Part shown: positions 55,871-55,984 of the stretch, piece by piece | Layout: each line of letters begins with the position of its first letter | Position numbering within the stretch: position 1 is the first letter of the stretch | Origin: Deltaproteobacteria bacterium | GTDB taxonomy: Bacteria; Desulfobacterota; Syntrophobacteria; Syntrophobacterales; Thermodesulforhabdaceae | Reading direction: 5' to 3' | NCBI GenBank assembly: GCA_019309115.1 | Contig: JAFDGW010000012.1 | Span: forward strand, 1-55,984 | DNA length: 55,984 nt | Translations under genes and position numbers: made by a program | The notes under the pieces: generated by a model | Seen by the model: the letters and a program-made list of their open reading frames with translations, nothing else | Told to the model about the DNA's origin: nothing | Databases searched by the model: none

Positions 55871-55984
55871 AGTGAACTACTCCGCCCTTACGGACGGAGC
55901 TTCTAAGGGAGTTTGATAGGTCACTCCTACCCTTATCCCTCTGGGTGAGTTCACGTCACCCTCTACTCCTATCCCCGCAAAAAG
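55871..55984 (-). mobile_element. IS605-type TnpB element, right end, cut by window edge
   Basis: Matches the right end of the deleted copy (23342-23460), ending ...GGAGTAGTTCAC. The hairpin CTCCGTCCGTAAGGGCGGAG lies in the coding tail and would form the 3' part of the guide RNA scaffold, whose guide begins at the border. Confidence 0.72.
55877..55984 (-). CDS. tnpB: TnpB C-terminal tail, cut by window edge
   Basis: The last 35 residues of a TnpB, starting LFAGIGVEGDVNSPRGIRV and ending at TAG 55877. The zinc-finger-following tail of TnpB proteins has this form, and it is almost identical to the relic at 23348-23450. The nuclease part is outside the window. Same strand as the copy at 1-100 but a separate element. 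Confidence 0.68.
   Translation of the reverse strand, partial: LFAGIGVEGDVNSPRGIRVGVTYQTPLEAPSVRAE

Overview
The window reads as a stretch of chromosome from a Gram-negative, anaerobic bacterium of the Desulfobacterota type (the former Deltaproteobacteria; a Syntrophobacterales- or Thermodesulforhabdus-like sulfate reducer is my best guess). Reasons: an outer membrane (Tol-Pal, BamA-like protein), type IV pilus assembly genes, a tungstate (Tup) importer, a 2Fe desulfoferrodoxin with ferritin and flavodoxin for oxygen defence, sigma-54-controlled glnA, and neighbours such as hisC-cmk-rpsA-sppA and yceD-rpmF. The lineage is inferred from gene content, not computed.

Layout. 1-383: edge of a TnpB (IS605 OrfB-type) element inserted at the border of a long imperfect palindrome. 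436-1166: rpmF and yceD. 1405-2472: HD-GYP response regulator. 2567-5890: tungstate ABC transporter tupABC with a ModE/TunR-like regulator and a promoter-operator. 6097-8375: ndk, a LysM lytic transglycosylase and a sirtuin. 8381-14947: tolQ-tolR-tolA-tolB-pal-cpoB and a BamA/TamA-family outer-membrane protein. 14968-15884: LOG-family protein and a small TPR protein. 16003-18044: groES-groEL under a CIRCE operator. 18068-22716: pilB-pilC and a PilS-like kinase. 22819-23707: yggU, a wrecked rhomboid gene and an internally deleted TnpB element. 24117-26759: speD-speE behind a candidate attenuator, an FmdB-type zinc ribbon and an RluA-type enzyme.

26692-31660: a translationally coupled rnd - YcaO(TPR) - dynamin-like GTPase operon. 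31612-36449: Smr protein, second FmdB protein, a Cys-rich unknown, a MurU/AmgK-like pair for sugar salvage and a small diguanylate cyclase. 36446-38240: RtcB RNA ligase with an unknown partner. 38459-40627: two adjacent genes that look like an SF2 helicase and an ATP-grasp enzyme which have both lost catalytic motifs while staying open. 40578-45213: sppA, rpsA, cmk, hisC. 45372-52490: rpoH followed by glgX-glgB-malQ (glycogen metabolism). 52745-53800: desulfoferrodoxin, a ferritin gene cut by a TnpB-element end, and flavodoxin. 53895-55706: glnA with a sigma-54 promoter and tRNA-Cys. 55871-55984: the 3' end of another TnpB element.

Most of the window is ordinary core chromosome. The parts I judge most worth a second look are the pseudo-helicase/pseudo-ATP-grasp pair, the YcaO-dynamin operon, the speD leader, and the TnpB-element traces, which share the junction TTTAT and have damaged two genes.
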